From: Chloroflexia bacterium
GTDB lineage: Bacteria > Chloroflexota > Chloroflexia > Thermomicrobiales > CFX8
Direction of reading: 5' to 3'
NCBI GenBank assembly: GCA_013696045.1
Contig: JACCZH010000347.1
Location: 1 to 6,282 of the forward strand
Length of the DNA stretch: 6,282 bases
Position numbers and translations under genes: made by a program. The notes beneath the pieces are model-generated. The model did not search any database. It saw only the letters and a list, made by a program, of their open reading frames with translations, and was not told the origin of the DNA. The first letter of the stretch is position 1. Each line of letters opens with the position of its first letter. Shown piece after piece: positions 5,346 to 6,282 of this stretch.

Positions 5346-6275
5346 ATGAAAAAAATACACCTCGACACTGACATTGGCGGTGACCCTGATGACGTATGCG
5401 CATTAGCGCTGCTCCTGAAGTGGCAAGATGTTCAAATCACGGGCATCACAACCGTAACCGAAGACAATGGGCGCAGAGCCGGGTACGCGAGGTATGTGCT
5501 GGAACTTGCTGGGCGAGAAGACATCCCAGTCAAGGCAGGTGCGGATATTTCCGGTGGATATTTCAGCTATGCTCCTGATTATCCAGACGAATCGAAGCAC
5601 TGGCCGGAACCAATCACTCCATGTCCCAACCCGGCTGATGAAGCCATCGAGTTGCTCAAGCAGAGTGTCGAGCAGGATGCAATCATCATCGGCATCGGGC
5701 AGTACACAAACTTCTTCCTGCTGGATCAGAAGTATCCCGGCATCCTGCGGGACGCGAAGCTCTTTCTGATGGGCGGCTATGTATTTTCGATTCGAGTTGG
5801 GTTTCCTCAATGGGGAAATGATTTCGACTACAACATCCAGCTCGACACGCATTCCGCCAGATATGTTCTGGAAAACAGCACTCCCACACTGCTCCCAATG
5901 ACGGTCTCGGTAGAGACCGCGATACGCCGAGCCTACCTGCCGCGGTTACGTCAGTCAGGGAAGTTGGGAGGATTGATCGCCACGCAAAGCGAACTGCTTA
6001 ACGAGACTGAGCAGAACGAGGAGAATTTTGGGAAGACGTGCGGCGGGTTACCGGCTGACATCCTCAACTTCCAGCACGATCCGTTAGCCTGTGGAATTGC
6101 TCTGGGCTGGAATAAAGGCGTCACCATTGAAGAAGTCCCGCTGCGGTTTGACATCCAGGATGGTTTGCTCTGCGAGACCATCGACGAATCAGGCAAACCC
6201 ACCAGCGTCGTAACTGCGATAGACGGCGAAGCGTTCAACGAGTTCTGGTTTTGCCTGTTGACTGCCGCGCGATGA
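5346..6275 (+). CDS. nucleoside hydrolase (inosine-uridine preferring hydrolase family)
   Basis: A 309-residue protein of the IU-nucleoside hydrolase family, which cleaves the N-glycosidic bond of (deoxy)ribonucleosides to base and sugar using bound calcium. The aspartate cluster is DTDIGGDPDD at 7-16, a longer variant of the common DTDPGxDD. Other family landmarks are Asn41 in the TVTEDN segment, GIGQYTN at 116-122, MGG at 142-144, NDFDYNIQLD at 158-167 (Asn163, Asp167) and HDPLA at 244-248, whose His and Asp complete the site. All expected metal and ribose contacts seem kept, and length is usual. The start is fixed at ATG 5346 because the aldolase stop is in frame 9 bases upstream. No good ribosome site lies close by (GGAGG at 5324-5328 is 17 bases away), so translation may depend on coupling. 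Sampled GC is about 52%, below the neighbours, and ATA and AAA codons occur, hinting at a separate origin. Base specificity cannot be told. Confidence 0.92.
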   Translation: MKKIHLDTDIGGDPDDVCALALLLKWQDVQITGITTVTEDNGRRAGYARYVLELAGREDIPVKAGADISGGYFSYAPDYPDESKHWPEPITPCPNPADEAIELLKQSVEQDAIIIGIGQYTNFFLLDQKYPGILRDAKLFLMGGYVFSIRVGFPQWGNDFDYNIQLDTHSARYVLENSTPTLLPMTVSVETAIRRAYLPRLRQSGKLGGLIATQSELLNETEQNEENFGKTCGGLPADILNFQHDPLACGIALGWNKGVTIEEVPLRFDIQDGLLCETIDESGKPTSVVTAIDGEAFNEFWFCLLTAAR

Positions 6276-6282
6276 CGCCCGA

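Overview
The window reads as a piece of a moderately GC-rich bacterial chromosome. Genes are tightly packed, Shine-Dalgarno sequences are visible, and one start codon is GTG. Sampled 60-base lines of the amidase gene are about 68-73% GC. The gene mix and an interspersed palindromic repeat would fit Chloroflexota (Thermomicrobia-like) or a similar soil or thermal lineage. That placement is a guess from general impression, not a demonstrated assignment.

Layout: 1-562 holds no convincing gene. A class I SAM-dependent methyltransferase (563-1396) is followed after 17 bases by a two-domain rhodanese-type sulfurtransferase. Read by standard rules the sulfurtransferase stops at a UGA at 2143-2145. 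That UGA sits exactly where the family has its catalytic cysteine, and the reading frame continues through the rest of the conserved family C-terminus to a TAA at 2275-2277. A perfect 7-bp hairpin with a GGC loop lies at the right distance after the UGA to be a bacterial SECIS element. The best reading is a selenocysteine-containing sulfurtransferase of 287 residues that automatic annotation would cut to 243. This is the standout of the window.

An 81-bp double-palindrome repeat (2316-2396) follows. Next comes a 71-residue protein of unknown family that overlaps the start of an amidase-signature hydrolase (2631-4031) with an intact Lys-Ser-Ser triad. The pair resembles the arrangement of amidases with small GatC/AtzG-like partners. 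A small four-helix membrane protein on the minus strand (4018-4386) meets the amidase tail to tail with a 14-base overlap.

A divergent region of about 100 bases separates it from a plus-strand pair: a RhaD-like class II aldolase (4491-5339), in which one usual metal-ligand histidine is glutamine, and 6 bases later a nucleoside hydrolase (5346-6275). The pair could act in salvage of the sugar part of nucleosides, with the hydrolase releasing base and sugar and an aldolase splitting a derived sugar phosphate; no kinase or isomerase is in view. The nucleoside hydrolase gene is clearly lower in GC (about 52% in sampled lines) than its neighbours.
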